NCBI GenBank assembly: GCA_013398295.1
Contig: VZSF01001213.1
Coordinates: 372,250 to 436,249, forward strand
Direction of reading: 5' to 3'
Source of the DNA: Chionis minor
Taxonomy: Eukaryota; Chordata; Aves; Charadriiformes; Chionididae
Length of the DNA stretch: 64,000 nucleotides
Both the position numbers and the translations under genes were made by a program. Of this stretch, positions 49,711 to 62,040 are shown piece by piece (position 1 is the stretch's first letter; every line of letters begins with the position of its first letter). The notes beneath the pieces are model-generated. The model saw only the letters and a program-made list of their open reading frames with translations. It did no database searches and was not told where the DNA came from.

Positions 49711-51215
49711 TCATAGAATCATTGAATCATAAAATAGTTTGAATTGGAAGGGACCTTTAAAGGTCATCTAGTCCAACCCCTCCCTGCAAAGAACGGGGAC
49801 ATCTTCAACGAGATGTTGAAGGTTGCTCAGAGCTCCGTCCAATCTGACCTTGAATGTTTCCAGGGATGGGGCATCTACCACCTCTCTGGGCAACCTGGGC
49901 CAATGTTTCACCACCCTCATCACAAAAAAAATCTTCCCTCTAGTCTAATCTTCCCCCTCTTTTAGTTTAAAACCATAACCCCTTTTCCTGTTTCAACAGG
50001 CCCTGCTAAAAAGTTTGTCTCCATCTGTCTTGTAGGCCCTCTTTAAGTACTGAAAAGCCACAACAAGGTGTCCCCAGAGCCTTCTCTTCTCCAGGCTGAA
50101 CAACCCCAACTCTCTCAGCCTGTCCTCATAGGAGAGGTGTTCCAGCCCTCTGAGCATTTTTGTGGCCCTCCTCTAGACCCACTCCAACAAGTCCATGTCT
50201 TTCCTGTGCTGAGGGCTCCAGAGCTGGACACAGTACTCCAGGTGGGGTCTCACCAAAGTGGAGCAGAGGGACAGAATCACCTCTCTTGACCTGCTGCCCA
50301 CACCTCTTTTGATGCAGCCCAGGATGCAGTTGGCCTTCTGGGCTGTGAGCGTACGTTGTCGGCTCACGTTCAGCTTTTCATCCATCGGTGCCCCGACATC
50401 TTTCTCAGCAGGGCTGCTCTCAATCCCTTCATCCTCCAGCCTGTACTGATACTGGGGGGTGCACTTGGCCTTGTTGAACCTCATGAGGTTCACATGGACC
50501 CATTTCTCAAGCTTGCCCAGGCCTCTTTTGGATGGCGTTCCATCCCTCAGGCATGTCAACTGCACCACTCAGCTTGGTGTTGTCTGCAAACTTGATGAGG
50601 GTGCACTTGATCCTACTGTCTATGTCATTGATGAAGATATTGAACAGTACTGGTCCCAATATGGACCCCTGAGGGACACCACTTGTTACCAGTCTCCACC
50701 TAGACATTTAGCTGTTGACCGCTACCCTTTGGATGTGATCATCCAACCAATTTCTCATCCACAGAACAGTCCACCTGTCAAAACCATATCTCTCCAATTC
50801 AGAGAGAAGGGTGTCGTGGGGGATCATGTCAAAGACCTCACAGAAGTCCAGGTAGACAACATCCATAACTCTTCCTTTGTCCACTGATGTAGTCACTGCA
50901 TCATAGAAGGCCACTTGGTTCGTCAGGCAGGACTTGCCCTTCGTGAAGCCATTCTGGCTGTCTTGAATCACCTCCCTGTCCTCCATGTGCCTTCGGATCA
51001 GTTCCACGATCTTCCCAGGTACAGAGGTGAGGGTGACAGGTTGGTAGTTCCCAGGGTCCTCCTTTCTACCCTTTTAAAAAATGGCTGCAATGTCTGTCTT
51101 CTTCCAGTCACTGGGGACTTCACCTGACTGCCACAACTTTTCAAATACCGTGAAGAGTGTCTTGGCAAGTACATCAGCCAGTTCCCCCAGGACTGTGGGA
51201 TGCATCTTGTCAGTT
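49711..51215 (-). mobile_element. CR1 LINE, longest copy here, degenerate ORF2 with reverse transcriptase motifs
   Basis: About 1.5 kb of a minus-strand CR1, from the complement of the tail (49711) to a truncated 5' border near 51215. Read on the minus strand, ORF2 shows reverse transcriptase blocks in order: an '[16 protein letters not shown]' block, motif A as '[10 protein letters not shown]', then '[17 protein letters not shown]' and a motif C region reading FADN where the family has FADD, so one catalytic Asp is changed. A TAA stop (50708-50710) interrupts the frame just before the SGVPQGS block, and a frameshift lies between 50507 and 50568. The C-terminal part 'LGCIKRGVGSRSREVILSL' follows. 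It cannot encode an active enzyme. Its UTR matches the subfamily of the copy at 35459-36024. Confidence 0.97.
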
Positions 51216-54200
51216 CAAAGATCGCTAAATTTTAACCAGTTTCAAGAGTTCATCTGACCTTTTTCTTGATGACATAACGAATGCATTTGTTGATAAACTG
51301 ACAGGACTCTAGCAATGTAGGCTGAGGTTGTAGCGGCTCAAGCAGTTAGTGCCACAGAGATAGTAATAATTTTCAGTGTCCATGAAAAAGGGGAAGTGTG
51401 GAAAACACATGGATTTGCCAGAAGGATCAGGAAAAGGAGGATGGAGTACACAAATGGGAACAAAGTATGAGATACGGCATGCTGTTGCCATAGTGGGAAG
51501 AGTATATTATGTATATTAACCAAGGAGCAAGAAGGTATGTCTGCCTCTGAATGATGCTGGATGTTCGACTGTTCATGGTTTGTGAGTGCCTTGTCACAAA
51601 AATTATTTATACTCCACTCGGAATGCATGTATGAGAGGTTTTGGACCTTGCCTTAATCTTTTGCTCTAACACACCGTCTCCCCCTGTCAAGCTCATTCTC
51701 TTCTTTTCAGAGTAGGATTTTTCCTCAACATGTTTTCAGTGCAACATTGGACTTACCTGGACAGCCAGGGCTTGGTCTGTGCTCTGCATTTCTGCTGGGA
51801 CAGCTCTGTCACCGTACGTGGGATTTCCAGGTTTTGGCAAAAATGGATGTACCAGCAAGAGGCCTCTCTATACTGGCTATAGCCCTGGAAGAAGACCCAC
51901 CTTACACCTGCTAAGTATTCCAGTGTAGACAACTTCAAGCACAAAGTACACATCTCTCTGTATCTTGTTCAAATGTGACCATAGTCTTGTTTCATGCAAA
52001 GTATTACTTTGATTTGAAAGTAGTGGAAGAATATCCATTAATTTTCAATCAGAAATGATAAAATACAAAAAATTTCTTTCCTTTTACTCAGGGCTGTGGT
52101 GTAGCAAGGTTTGACTTTAAATCATGAGCAGAAATCAATTGCTAAAATTTTGGGATGAACAGCTGGATAAAAATCCACAAAATAAAAAACAAAAACGTCT
52201 TTTGCTGACTCAAGAAGTGAATTAATGCCTTATTTGGTCCTGACGCATCCTTTGGTATAACCTGCAGAGTTAAGGCACAACACAGTATGAATATGGGTTG
52301 GCTCCCAACCTCTGCACTTTCAAGAGCCAGTCCTGCTTCATTGGCTTCAAAGAAGCCTGAAGAATGAGACCAGAATATGGTGCCCTACAGGCTGGGTAAA
52401 TACATTGGAAAGGTGTGCAGTGTTGCAGGTTCCATCAAGGAAAGCCAACAGCAAGAAAAAGGTGTTCACCTATTACCACGAGGGAAATGAATGGTATATA
52501 CCAGGCAAACAATTTCACCTCCCTCGCCTCAAAGGGAAAATAACCACAGGAGGTGCATCCTCGGTGTACACACACCTTCCCAGGTGAGCGGGCTGGAATA
52601 ACGAGCAGCTCTCCCGAGATCCCTGCAGGTGTGTGGAACTGTGCTTGAACTCTTCCTGAGAAAGAGTCAAGTTTGGGTTGGTGAAGAAGGAACTTAAGTG
52701 GAATCCCTGGTAAAATCTCTCTGGGCAGAGGGAGCATCCCCTGCAGGTCTGTGGACAGTGTGACACTGAAGGGCAAGGCAGCGCACGTACATCACCTATC
52801 AGTGGCTTTGACATGTGTGAGGTGGCTTCACCGAGGCGACTTCATGCCTTGGAGATCTGCTGAGCTGCGCTGCCAGACAGCCTGCCTCGCTCATCCCCCA
52901 GGGCTGCAACACGTTCTCCACTGCCACCGTCCTTCCAGGAGCAGGCTTCCCTTTTCGGTCAGGCTGGGAATCTGTGGCCCGTGGGCTGGGATGGGTCTAA
53001 AGCTCCGTTCCAGAGGACCTGCAGCCACCCTGGCAGGAGGAAGGCAGACACAGGCGTCTCGCTGCTGCACGGAAGGTGAATGCTAATTGTGTTTCTAGTT
53101 ATCACAGGAGAAGCCTATTGTCTGTGTCGATGTGCAGCCCAAAGAGAACGCACCAAAATCCGAGCTAAACCCTAAATTAAAAAAAATTAAAAATCCCACC
53201 CTGTAACTGCAGAACCTCCTCTGTCCATGAATCTGCAGCAAATGACACGACGGAGTCACATCAGGAGCAGCAACATCTAACCCTTCATGTGCCATAAAGC
53301 AGGTGGTTTATCACCTAACTCGCCACACAGCGTAGCCTGCATAATCATTGCCATGAGCATAACCTTGTACTCTGTCAGTGATTTATTTATGTGTGTCTTT
53401 TCTGCTAACAAATGGGTTTTGTAATGAGACTAATGACAGGACACAACTACTTTCACTGAAAGAAGTGTGGATTTAAATCAAAACACTTTTTAAAATTAGT
53501 GTCACATTCACAACTTTTTTCTAAAGCAAAACTGTCTCTCCATTTCCTTTGGCACAAAAATAAATGAAGCATTTTGGTTTCCTTATAAGTACTAAATTCA
53601 TTTTGAAATCTGCACAGCGCATTCTATTTTCAGTCATTCCAAGATGATTTCTTAAATGACAACAAAATGTTATCAAGATAACAAGAAAGACAATTATTCC
53701 CGCAGTCTTGTCTCATTGACTATACTGCGGGCAGCATCCAGAGGTCACTACTTGCAGGTAAGTGTATTTTTAAAGGGAAAGTGCTCTGAAACAAAAAACA
53801 TTGCAAAGTGATGCAAAGGAAGCAAATGTGATGCAAATGAACCTCCCTAGTGCCAGTGAAAAGATGTTTTGAGATACGGCTTTGAAACCGAAGGAACTGG
53901 ATAAACAAAAAGTTCTCAGAATCATGTATTTTACAACTAAATAGCAGTATCTACATTAAATGCAAATGCTATAATTTGAGAGAGATTAAAACGTTATCCT
54001 CTGTGATTAAATACCTCTGAGGAAATAGATTAAAGAGCTATTTGCTATCTAACGAACACCTATAACATTATAGAAAAAACCCTTTGAAACATAATTGTGA
54101 TTTAGAAAAGGCCTCCTAAAGCTTCAGTGTGAATATTCATGAAAATCATCAAGTACTAAGAAAACACTGACATCAGAATTACAAAATTATCTATCTGTGG

Positions 54201-54302
54201 AAAAAAACGGTAGGGTGCCATGCTAAAAATATACCACCCAAAAAAGCGTCCTAATACTCTATTTAAAAATAGATATTTGATTTCAGATGCAGTTTTACGG
54301 GG
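51216..54302. other. Unrecognised sequence, GC-richer around 52.5-53.1 kb
   Basis: No gene recognised. From about 52540 to 53090 the sequence is GC-richer than average and carries overlapping frames on both strands of up to 113 codons, which is expected from the base composition. No domain or splice structure can be supported. Confidence 0.5.
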
Positions 54303-55195
54303 TGGGTCAATGAATCAAAGCAATATAAGGCTGGAAATGACCTTAAGAGGTCAAGGAGGAGGAGTAAGTATTCCCAGATCATTCCTACAGGCATTTTTCT
54401 AGCCCATTCTTAAAAGCCTCCAAAAAAGGAGATTTTCAATTCCCTCAAGTGAATCTATCTTTTTTCTGGTAATCTTCTTACTGTAGCAGACTTTTATACT
54501 CCCTCCTCAGCCTTCCCCTTTTAGGCCAAGCAATTATCTTTCTGTGCCTCCTCTTTTGTATGTCATGTTTTCTAAATATCTTACTCTGCTTGTTACCTTC
54601 ACCTGGCGTTCGCCTGCATCCTTGTTCACGTGCAGCGCCCAAAAGTGGGCAGAGCCTTCCAGCTGAGCTTTCCCCAACGCCAGGCAGAGCTGAACAGTCG
54701 CCTCCTGTCCCTTGCAGATGATGTTCTTGATCACATCATGCTGAACTTGTCCCGTTCACAACCGCCTCAGGCTGCTGCCTTGGTTTGTGCTTCACGGTGG
54801 TCTCCAAGTCTCCTTGTGCTGCTGTATCTCTCATTGTTCTCCGTTTCATTTGCGTGTTGGATTTTCCCCTCTGAACTGCCGTTCTCTGCGCTTTATTTTC
54901 ATTCTGTGGGTTTCAGGCCATCCCTCCACTTTACCCGATGGATTTCTAAAGCTCTTCTCCAAAGTGCTTGGAGCATCATCCCGTAGGTGCCATCTGCAAA
55001 TCAACTGTGTTTCAACCCTTAATGAAAATCCAGATTATGGCTGGGACCAGGGCAAAAACCTGCAAGAACCACTTGGAAGGACCTCACAATTTTGCAGTGA
55101 AGCTCTTGCTTACTTTTTGAGAAAGGCGTTTCAGGCTGTCCTGCTTTCCAATTGCTTCCTATAGACCGTATTTCCTTAACTTGTTCATGACATCA
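54303..55195 (-). mobile_element. Very old, highly diverged CR1-type LINE, minus strand
   Basis: A chain of weak matches in the right order marks an old CR1 on the minus strand. Plus-strand phrases are: 'aaggctggaaatgaccttaa' and 'gaggtca' (54329-54356), 'ttcttaaaagcctccaaaaa' with 'aggagattttcaattccctc' (54407-54446), 'gcgcccaaaagtgggcagag' (54635-54655), 'tcgcctcctgtcccttgc', 'gtgccatctgcaaatcaact' and 'cttaatgaaaatccagatta' (54985-55038), 'gctgggaccagggcaaaaac' with 'ctgcaagaaccact' (55040-55073), and 'agaccgtatttccttaactt' with 'gttcatgacatcatgagag' (55163-55201). These align with known layouts of ancient amniote CR1/L3-like elements as I remember them, including the UTR, the ORF2 C-terminus and part of the reverse transcriptase. 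No frame survives. Its divergence suggests an insertion far older than the other copies. Confidence 0.75.
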
Positions 55196-57617
55196 TGAGA
55201 GAGAGAGAGTCAGAAAAGTATCACCAAAATATTTATCTGCTGTTCCTCCACCCTTCAGCAGGTTAGTTATGCACTCAGAGAAGGAAAAGGGCACATTAAG
55301 GCAATACTTTCACACTGAATCACGCAACAATCCTTACAATCTAAACAAAATCTTAAGTTAAAGTAATTTCTAAAATAAGTGCCTGAACGTTTCTATCAGT
55401 GCTTTAATAGACATTATACATTTAAAAAGAGAAAAAAAAAATAGACATTCATACTACAAGTATGTATAAATACTTCTGATCAGATGGCAAATGAATAAAA
55501 TTTATGCTTCACTTACAAAATAGTTTGCTTTGGCATTTGACATATGAAGTGTCTGTACAAAGCGAAGGCTAGTCATGCAACATAATCATTTTCCCACCTA
55601 TTCTTGTCACAAAGTTTCCTGAAAGTGCAGTTTCTTTCTTCACTCCCTGTGAGTAACCTCAAAATAGTGTCTCATGGTCACAAAACTCTTATGTTGTGTA
55701 AATATCTTTTAGGGCATTTGATCTTCTCCCTCTTCTTTCCTCTTCTTCCATTAGCAGTTTTTATTGCAGCTGCTTGAATACAAGGTAATGAAAGCTCATG
55801 TTTCTGTTTACACTGGGTCTGTATTGGTACACAGAACAGGGGAGGAAACAGAAAGTCTGGGCATCGTTATAGAGATTGTCATCAAACAACCACTATTTTC
55901 TAGTTTGGACTTTAATCAGTGTCTGGAATGACACTTGGGGAACTGGCAGTTAACGCATTAAAGGGCCTTTCTCAGAGATTCTTTGCAAAATACTATTTTA
56001 TTTCTGTGCACAGTGAAAGACAGCATTATTTTAACCTAGTAAATAATTTAAATTAGATAATGACTTATGCTTGTATAAGGAGGCACGATCAATGAGCGAT
56101 TCATGATTATGGAATGATTTCTATTCTTCAGACAGGGCATGCGGCTCTGCTAAGCATTACACAGGGATGGGAAGTGAATCGGACTGTTACTTGCATACCC
56201 TAGGAGTCCTTTGGACTTTTCCAGGAGAGCAACGGAAAGTCTCCAGCAGTGGGAATAGTGCTGTTATAGCACACGAGGGACAAGGACAATAAGAAAAGCC
56301 AGGCGGAGAGTGCATCCTTCTTGCGGCCGCGAGGAGCTGTGTCTTTCTGCGTTCCTGTACCGGGGCACATGGTGAGAGAAGAAGGTGCTGATTGACAACA
56401 GCTCTCCCATAAGCCCTCCATTTCTTGCTGAATTCCCTCTGCACAGTGACACAGGAGGTACTTAAATCCAGCAGCCATTTCATCCACTGGTCCTGTAAGG
56501 TCTGCAGGGAGCTTTACTGTCACTCTATGTGCTAGAGAAGAAGGATTTCTCTTCTTCACTTCATCTGATCCCTTAAACCAATTCCTGTTTTCTTGTCCGG
56601 GGGATGGTCTAGGGGAGATACGGAATCTCTGAGATTCAGGCCTAAAATGTACGTCCTCTGTTTTTGTTGTTATTCTTACTAAACACACTCCAGCCAGTCT
56701 CAACTGAAAACGAGTAAGTCGTCTTGTGTCACTGATCCTTTGAACCGGTGTCTTTGCAGCAGAAATATGATCATCTTTTTGGTATATTTATTGCAATCAA
56801 CACTATTAATATCAACATTTCTAGAAGACAGTATTCCTAATTCTAAAAATAGTGTTTTAATCATCCAAGCCAGCCTCAGTTCTGGGCTAGCAGTTGCTTG
56901 CCAAACTAGCTCTCCTTGCTCATCGATTAGAAAGAGCTCACTGACAGCTCTTCCTTAGGGCACAGTCAACAAAATGCGGGTAGGACAGAGGTAACTGTAA
57001 ACTACCCAGACCGAGTGAAAGCAGCATCTTTATGAAGTTTAGTACCAGCTGCACATATATCTCAGGCAGGTAAATATCGGCGCCCAAGCAGAGCCCTGTG
57101 CTGTTGCAGTTAAGACTATTAGCTAATTTACAGCCGGTGTGGTGGTATTAACACTGGTTACAGTGATACCCTTGATTGAAGCATAAAGAGACACTAAAAA
57201 GGAAGAGATTTACTGGGCTCGTTTTCTAATAATTTTCAGTAACAGCCAACAAAGACTGCCAATCCTTATTTGTTCTTCTAGCTCAGTACATGTTGTAATG
57301 TTCAGTAAAAAGAGCAAACACCCCAATGCCTTCAGATGTCTGCACAAGACATTGGTCCCATTCAAAATGTGCAAATCCAGCTAAAAACTGGATACTGTAA
57401 AAATACACAGGAATTTAGAAAACTGGAAAACTTACCCGTTTGCAAGGAAAAAGAGTGATACTGAATTGCAGTTTCAGTTGTGTTAAAGTCAAAGGATCAA
57501 ACTGGTTATCAGCACATTATTGATATCCAAACTGATCAATGAGACAAATGTGTGGATCCAAAAATTTTATTGAGAGAATGCTGGTAACATGTCTTAAGAA
57601 TTTAATATGGCAAAGTT
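55196..57617. other. Unrecognised sequence with one NotI site
   Basis: A short GA run lies at 55197-55209 and an A run near 55433-55441. A GC-richer patch at about 56200-56700 holds a NotI site (GCGGCCGC, 56323-56330) and a minus-strand frame of 167 codons (56200-56703) with no recognisable domain. The frame's length is modest given the local base composition. Nothing else is recognised. Confidence 0.45.

Positions 57618-57689
<72 letters not shown>
57618..57689 (+). repeat. (TAGA)18 microsatellite
   Basis: A perfect array of 18 tetranucleotide units (72 bp), read on the plus strand as TAGA, equivalent to GATA. It is bounded by 'caaagtt' and 'gggacag'. It is likely to be length-polymorphic. 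Confidence 0.97.
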
Positions 57690-58929
57690 GGGACAGACCT
57701 GGAATGAGGAACTGTCTACCCTGTACAAAGATAAGTGGTAGGGAAAAATGTTCTATTTGTATTCGATTAGTACATAAATATTACAGTTTCCATGGTGTTG
57801 GTATTTGTCAAACTACTTTCTAAGGAGAAGTTCAAATACTGAATAGTTAAATGACTAAGAATGTCATTTGAATGTAAGTTACTTCAAAAACTTAATATGT
57901 AACAATATCCACCCAAAGCATTTACAAATTCCAAACCACCACAATTATTTTTGAAATTATAACCCCTCCCATGAAATATGTATAAACAGAACTCTCCCTA
58001 GTGAGTGCTTGAAAATCTGGCCCTTTTGGCCCCAATCTTTGGTTCCTTGGTTAGTTAATTAATAGGCTTTTGCCAGAAAATAAATTTCATACAAATCCGA
58101 ACAATGGACAAATTCATGGAAAACGTGAACAGCTCACAGGCAAATCATGAACAGAAGAAACAGTTGGAGCTCTTCAAACAACTTGATAGATCATAAGTCC
58201 TCTTATTTTGCTTAGTACCAGAAAGCGTGGGGTCCTAGTACATCTGAGAGGCGTGTGGTAATAAACCTGTAGATGGTTAGTGTAATTCTAGGGAGGAAAT
58301 GACAGTCAAGTATAGCAATCATTTAGTCTCTCTCTATTTCTGGCATTCCTGTTAAATTTAACCTGTTTTTCCTAATTCCCCATACTACAGAAACTGCAGT
58401 TTGTTGAAATACATTACTGTACAAGTGGGCTCCGCAATGGCTATTCTCTAATTGCTACAGGGAGTACTAAAGAAATCATTGCAGAGGGAGTGAGGAACAT
58501 GTTTAAGCATCTTTAAAAATCCCATTGCACCACATCTATATTTTTAGACACCTGAGTATTTACAAAAAGCTGGCTCTTTGCAGACGCGTAATTTCAAGCC
58601 CACTGAGAGCTCATCGCAGTCAGAAGATACCGTCCACACACTTCAAGTTACACATGTTCCCGAGTGATTTGCAGAATAAGGGTCTACTTTATCTGTCAAA
58701 TGGAAGTACAAACAGCTGGAAACTCTTTATTAAGCAGCCGGAAGGGAGGGAAATAAAATGAGAATTTAATAAATCATAAAAATGTTCCAATGACTGGTTT
58801 TGTGTGAATAATTCAAGCAAACCCCAAACATTTTTGGATGGAGGTCTCAAAGGCACAACAGTGTATTCTGAGTAATGAAAACCCACCCTCGCGCTCACGT
58901 GTTTCATTTACCCACTTGCTGGCTTCATC
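57690..58929. other. Unrecognised AT-rich sequence
   Basis: No gene or repeat recognised. Confidence 0.5.
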
Positions 58930-59040
58930 CTACACTTTTGAATAAGACAAACTCTCATTAAAACTAATGGCAGTTTTGCCTGAACATGCACCTGCAGGAT
59001 CGGGCTTCAATTGCTGAAACTCACATTTACTCCCTGAAAC
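58930..59040. repeat. Ancient repeat relic ('ggcagttttgcctga')
   Basis: The phrase 'actctcattaaaactaatgg' directly followed by 'cagttttgcctgaa' and 'cctgcaggatcgggcttcaa' is a good degenerate match to an old amniote repeat ('ctcccattgacttcaatggcagttttgcctgag..gcaggatcgggcc'). It is one of the clearest of these relics in the window. Confidence 0.65.
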
Positions 59041-59439
59041 TACCAGCAGATCAGCATGTTGATAAGCACTGAATACATTACCGCAGGAGAACATACAAAG
59101 CTGCGTTTGAACAGGTGACATTTCCTTTTCAAGGCAGACCTGTTCAAAAGTTTAGCATTAATCATTTCCAAGCAGGCATAACAGAATTATCTACTATATC
59201 TGTCAACTTTCTGCTTCTTATAAAGGTAAACTTCTTCAACCTGTAGAAAGCTATGTCAAAAACAATAAAATAGAGCCACTGATTAACTACTCGGTGCAAT
59301 TTAACAGCGGCATCAGAACTTGCTTCATCAACAGTTGCTGTATGTCAGCAATATATATGTGTATATATGTACACATATCTATAAGTATTGAAGGAAGAGA
59401 CAATATTTGGTTTGGTTACCTCAGGCACAGTCCTGAAGC

Positions 59440-60165
59440 GTCAGAAAAGTCACAATGGACTTTTCACAGGCGAGTGAACACGCTGAACACAGCGGACTGG
59501 ACTAGCAATCGATACCCACGTGTGCTACAAGAGGGTGCAGCGGATGCACCTGCGTCCTATTTTGGAGGGTCTCCACGGGCTTTGTTTCAAGTGCTTGAAC
59601 TGCTACGACACATTGTTCGCAACAAACGAAAGGGGAAAGGGCTTGCGTACTTCTGACGGTACCTGCAGCTCTCCAGAAGCACCTACGGGGTTGCCCATGT
59701 GGCTGGGGAAGAGGATTGTCCCTGACCACCCCGGTTCCTCTCGGCCGGTGGGCTATGCGGTGCGCAGCAGGACTGTGAACCGGGAAGGAGTCCCGTGGAT
59801 GCTGCAGAGTGGCTTCCAGCCACAGCTGGGGCTGCGCTTGCGGATTTCACCATTTGTGCAGCCCAGCTGCACCGACGCTAATGAATGACACTTGCATGGG
59901 ACCGTTCTCCAGCATCAAAACTGGCCAACTCACAGCTCACCATGCCGTTAGTATTAAGCTCTCGTACTCCCCAAAACAGGATGGCCACAATCACACGGCC
60001 ACCTGGGAACAGTCCCTGGCCTCTGCCGAGTCCCCAGCCGTGCCAGGAAATTGTTTCGGGGAGTGCTTGGTGGCCCAGGCCAAAAGCATGTCAGCGGCCG
60101 CTTTGATGACTTCAGTTCCAGTGCCCCGGCACCGTTTAATTTACTAGTGGAGAGGCGGACGCAGT
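59440..60165. other. CpG-rich, GC-rich block
   Basis: A block of about 0.7 kb stands out from AT-rich flanks. By hand count 59641-59760 is about 63% G+C, and 59641-59900 has 14 CpG. CpG remain frequent to 60165, including a NotI site at 60094-60101. Several overlapping frames of 112-122 codons occur (59294-59656, 59520-59888, 59809-60147), which is expected where stop codons are rare; none has a recognisable domain. It might be a promoter-type CpG island, a GC-rich exon cluster or a composition outlier. No TATA box or exon can be fixed. Confidence 0.6.
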
Positions 60166-61719
60166 GCATGTGGTCTTGGGAGCAGCCTCAGGGAGCATCT
60201 CCGAGTGAATGTAGAAATATCCCTCAAGGCTATTGATGAGACAAGTAACTCCTTGATCTGAGGAAGATGATCAACATCTGGCCTGTAATTAACACCACTG
60301 CCCAAGCTGGCAATACACTGATACGGGAATACTTAACATTGTTGTAGCTTTCTCTGTTTTGATTAATGAGCGTGCATTTAACTAAACAGTATACATGAAC
60401 TATTATTAACAGCACATTAATTGTTAACCACACATTACCTAGACACTGTATTAGATAATTGCCTCTCTGTTAATACATTAATCAATATGCCTATAGATTA
60501 CATGATTTGGAAAACTCATTTGTATATCAGAAATACATTTATTAAATTATTACTCTGTGAGGATACTGATTAAAGAATTCTGAGCATTTTCGTTCCTTTC
60601 CTACTCGGATATTTTTACTAATCCGGCTGTGGAAATATCACTCTATTTGTATGATCACCAAACTGCTACCACATTCTTACAACCTCAGATCTTATCATCA
60701 TCTCTACAACCTTTGCAGCACCAATTATCAAAGTTTACTCATCAAGAAGCTCCCATTCCACAATAAAAATTAATTTCCGTGCCAGAGTAATACCTGAATA
60801 AAGCTTCCTGATAACCCCAAATCTGGGAGTTTTTATTTGGAATTAGACTCTTAGGTTTTCATCTCTCTCTCTTCAACAGGAAGTTAAGCAAAACTGAGTA
60901 TGTACGCAGACGCTACTGCCGTAAGCACTAACTTGAAAGCCCAAGCTAGCCCATGGATGGAGAAGGCCTTGTGTTTGTTGGTGCAGTGCTGAGCGTGGTG
61001 AACTCTCTGAAATGATGAGCAACACAGGACAGGACTGAGAGAAGCCTGCAATGTGGGGCTTAACCAGCATGTGAGCACCAACATCCAAGCCTTCTTTCCT
61101 GCAACTTCCCAGTATGACCACAGGCACCTCACTTCCACAAATTCTTGGCTTTTTGACTGAGGAAGTTCCTCACGCACCTAGAACCGTGCCCCAGGCATGT
61201 TTCCCCCGTGACAGAGCTGAGAAGATTGGCCTCTGCTCAAGCCTCAGCCTCACTGGGATATACAACCTGAGGAACTTTGGTCCATTGGTCTTTCCTGAGG
61301 CATCCCACACACTGTCTGGATCCATCTGCCTCCATACAACAGCATGGCTCATACCACTTTTTGTAAAACATAGCCAAAGGAAGAGCTGCCAACAACCACT
61401 TTGTATACAACAATTTAGTGGCTAGGGCGTTTGTGAAGGATCGGTGATATGAACCCTATGGTAGTTTCCCATCTGGAGAGGTTCAGCTACCCATCTTCCA
61501 AATCCCCAGGGAGTGCTTCAGCCACTGCTGTGTTGAAGTTGCCAGGCTGTAAAAAAAAACACCAAACACAAGGACCTAGAGAGGGTGAAAGCAAGAAAGG
61601 CTATGATTCTGCAGCCATCGCCAAGGAGAAGAGTCCTAGGTGTTGGTCCTTGTTCCAAGACTTGCTTGTATATTTTCTCAAATGATTATTTCATGTAAAC
61701 AAGCCTCATATGAGGGACG
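60166..61719. other. Unrecognised non-coding sequence
   Basis: No gene or repeat recognised. Short overlapping frames up to 103 codons around 60870-61430 show no domain. Confidence 0.5.
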
Positions 61720-62040
61720 GGAATCTCTGGGGCCAATCCAAAGCCCGTTGAAGTCAATAGAAATCAAAGCCAACTGAAGTCAATAGAAAATTTTCCACAG
61801 ATTTAGTAGGCTTTGGATCACTTCGGGAATACTTCTTGGGTGGTAAAGGCTCCATGCCAACACACTGAAGGCATGCACCGATTGCATACTAACACACACG
61901 TTGTTGTGGCTTATTGCTATATTGGAACCAGCCTTTGAAAACTATCATAATATCCTGAGGCAAACTAAAGAGTCAATTATTCAAAATGTTGGTCTTGAAT
62001 GTTTAAAGGCCCAGTCATGGGCTCCCTAGGCTAAGTTCCC
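61720..62040. repeat. Ancient repeat relic, double 'tgaagtcaatagaaa'
   Basis: The phrases 'ggggccaatccaaagcccgt', 'tgaagtcaatagaaatcaaa', a second 'tgaagtcaatagaaaatttt' and 'taggctttggatcacttcgg' follow the layout of an old amniote repeat in which copies of 'cattgaagtcaatggaaag' alternate with 'gggctttggatcaggccc'. Further right, 'aggcccagtcatgggctccc' may be part of the same relic. Confidence 0.6.

Noticed and set aside
50459..50887. Plus-strand frame of 142 codons
   Set aside because: It lies antisense to the CR1 ORF2 region and has no family resemblance of its own.
56200..56703. 167-codon minus-strand frame as a gene
   Set aside because: No recognisable domain, start context or splice sites; other frames overlap it. 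Kept only as a low-interest observation because of the GC patch.
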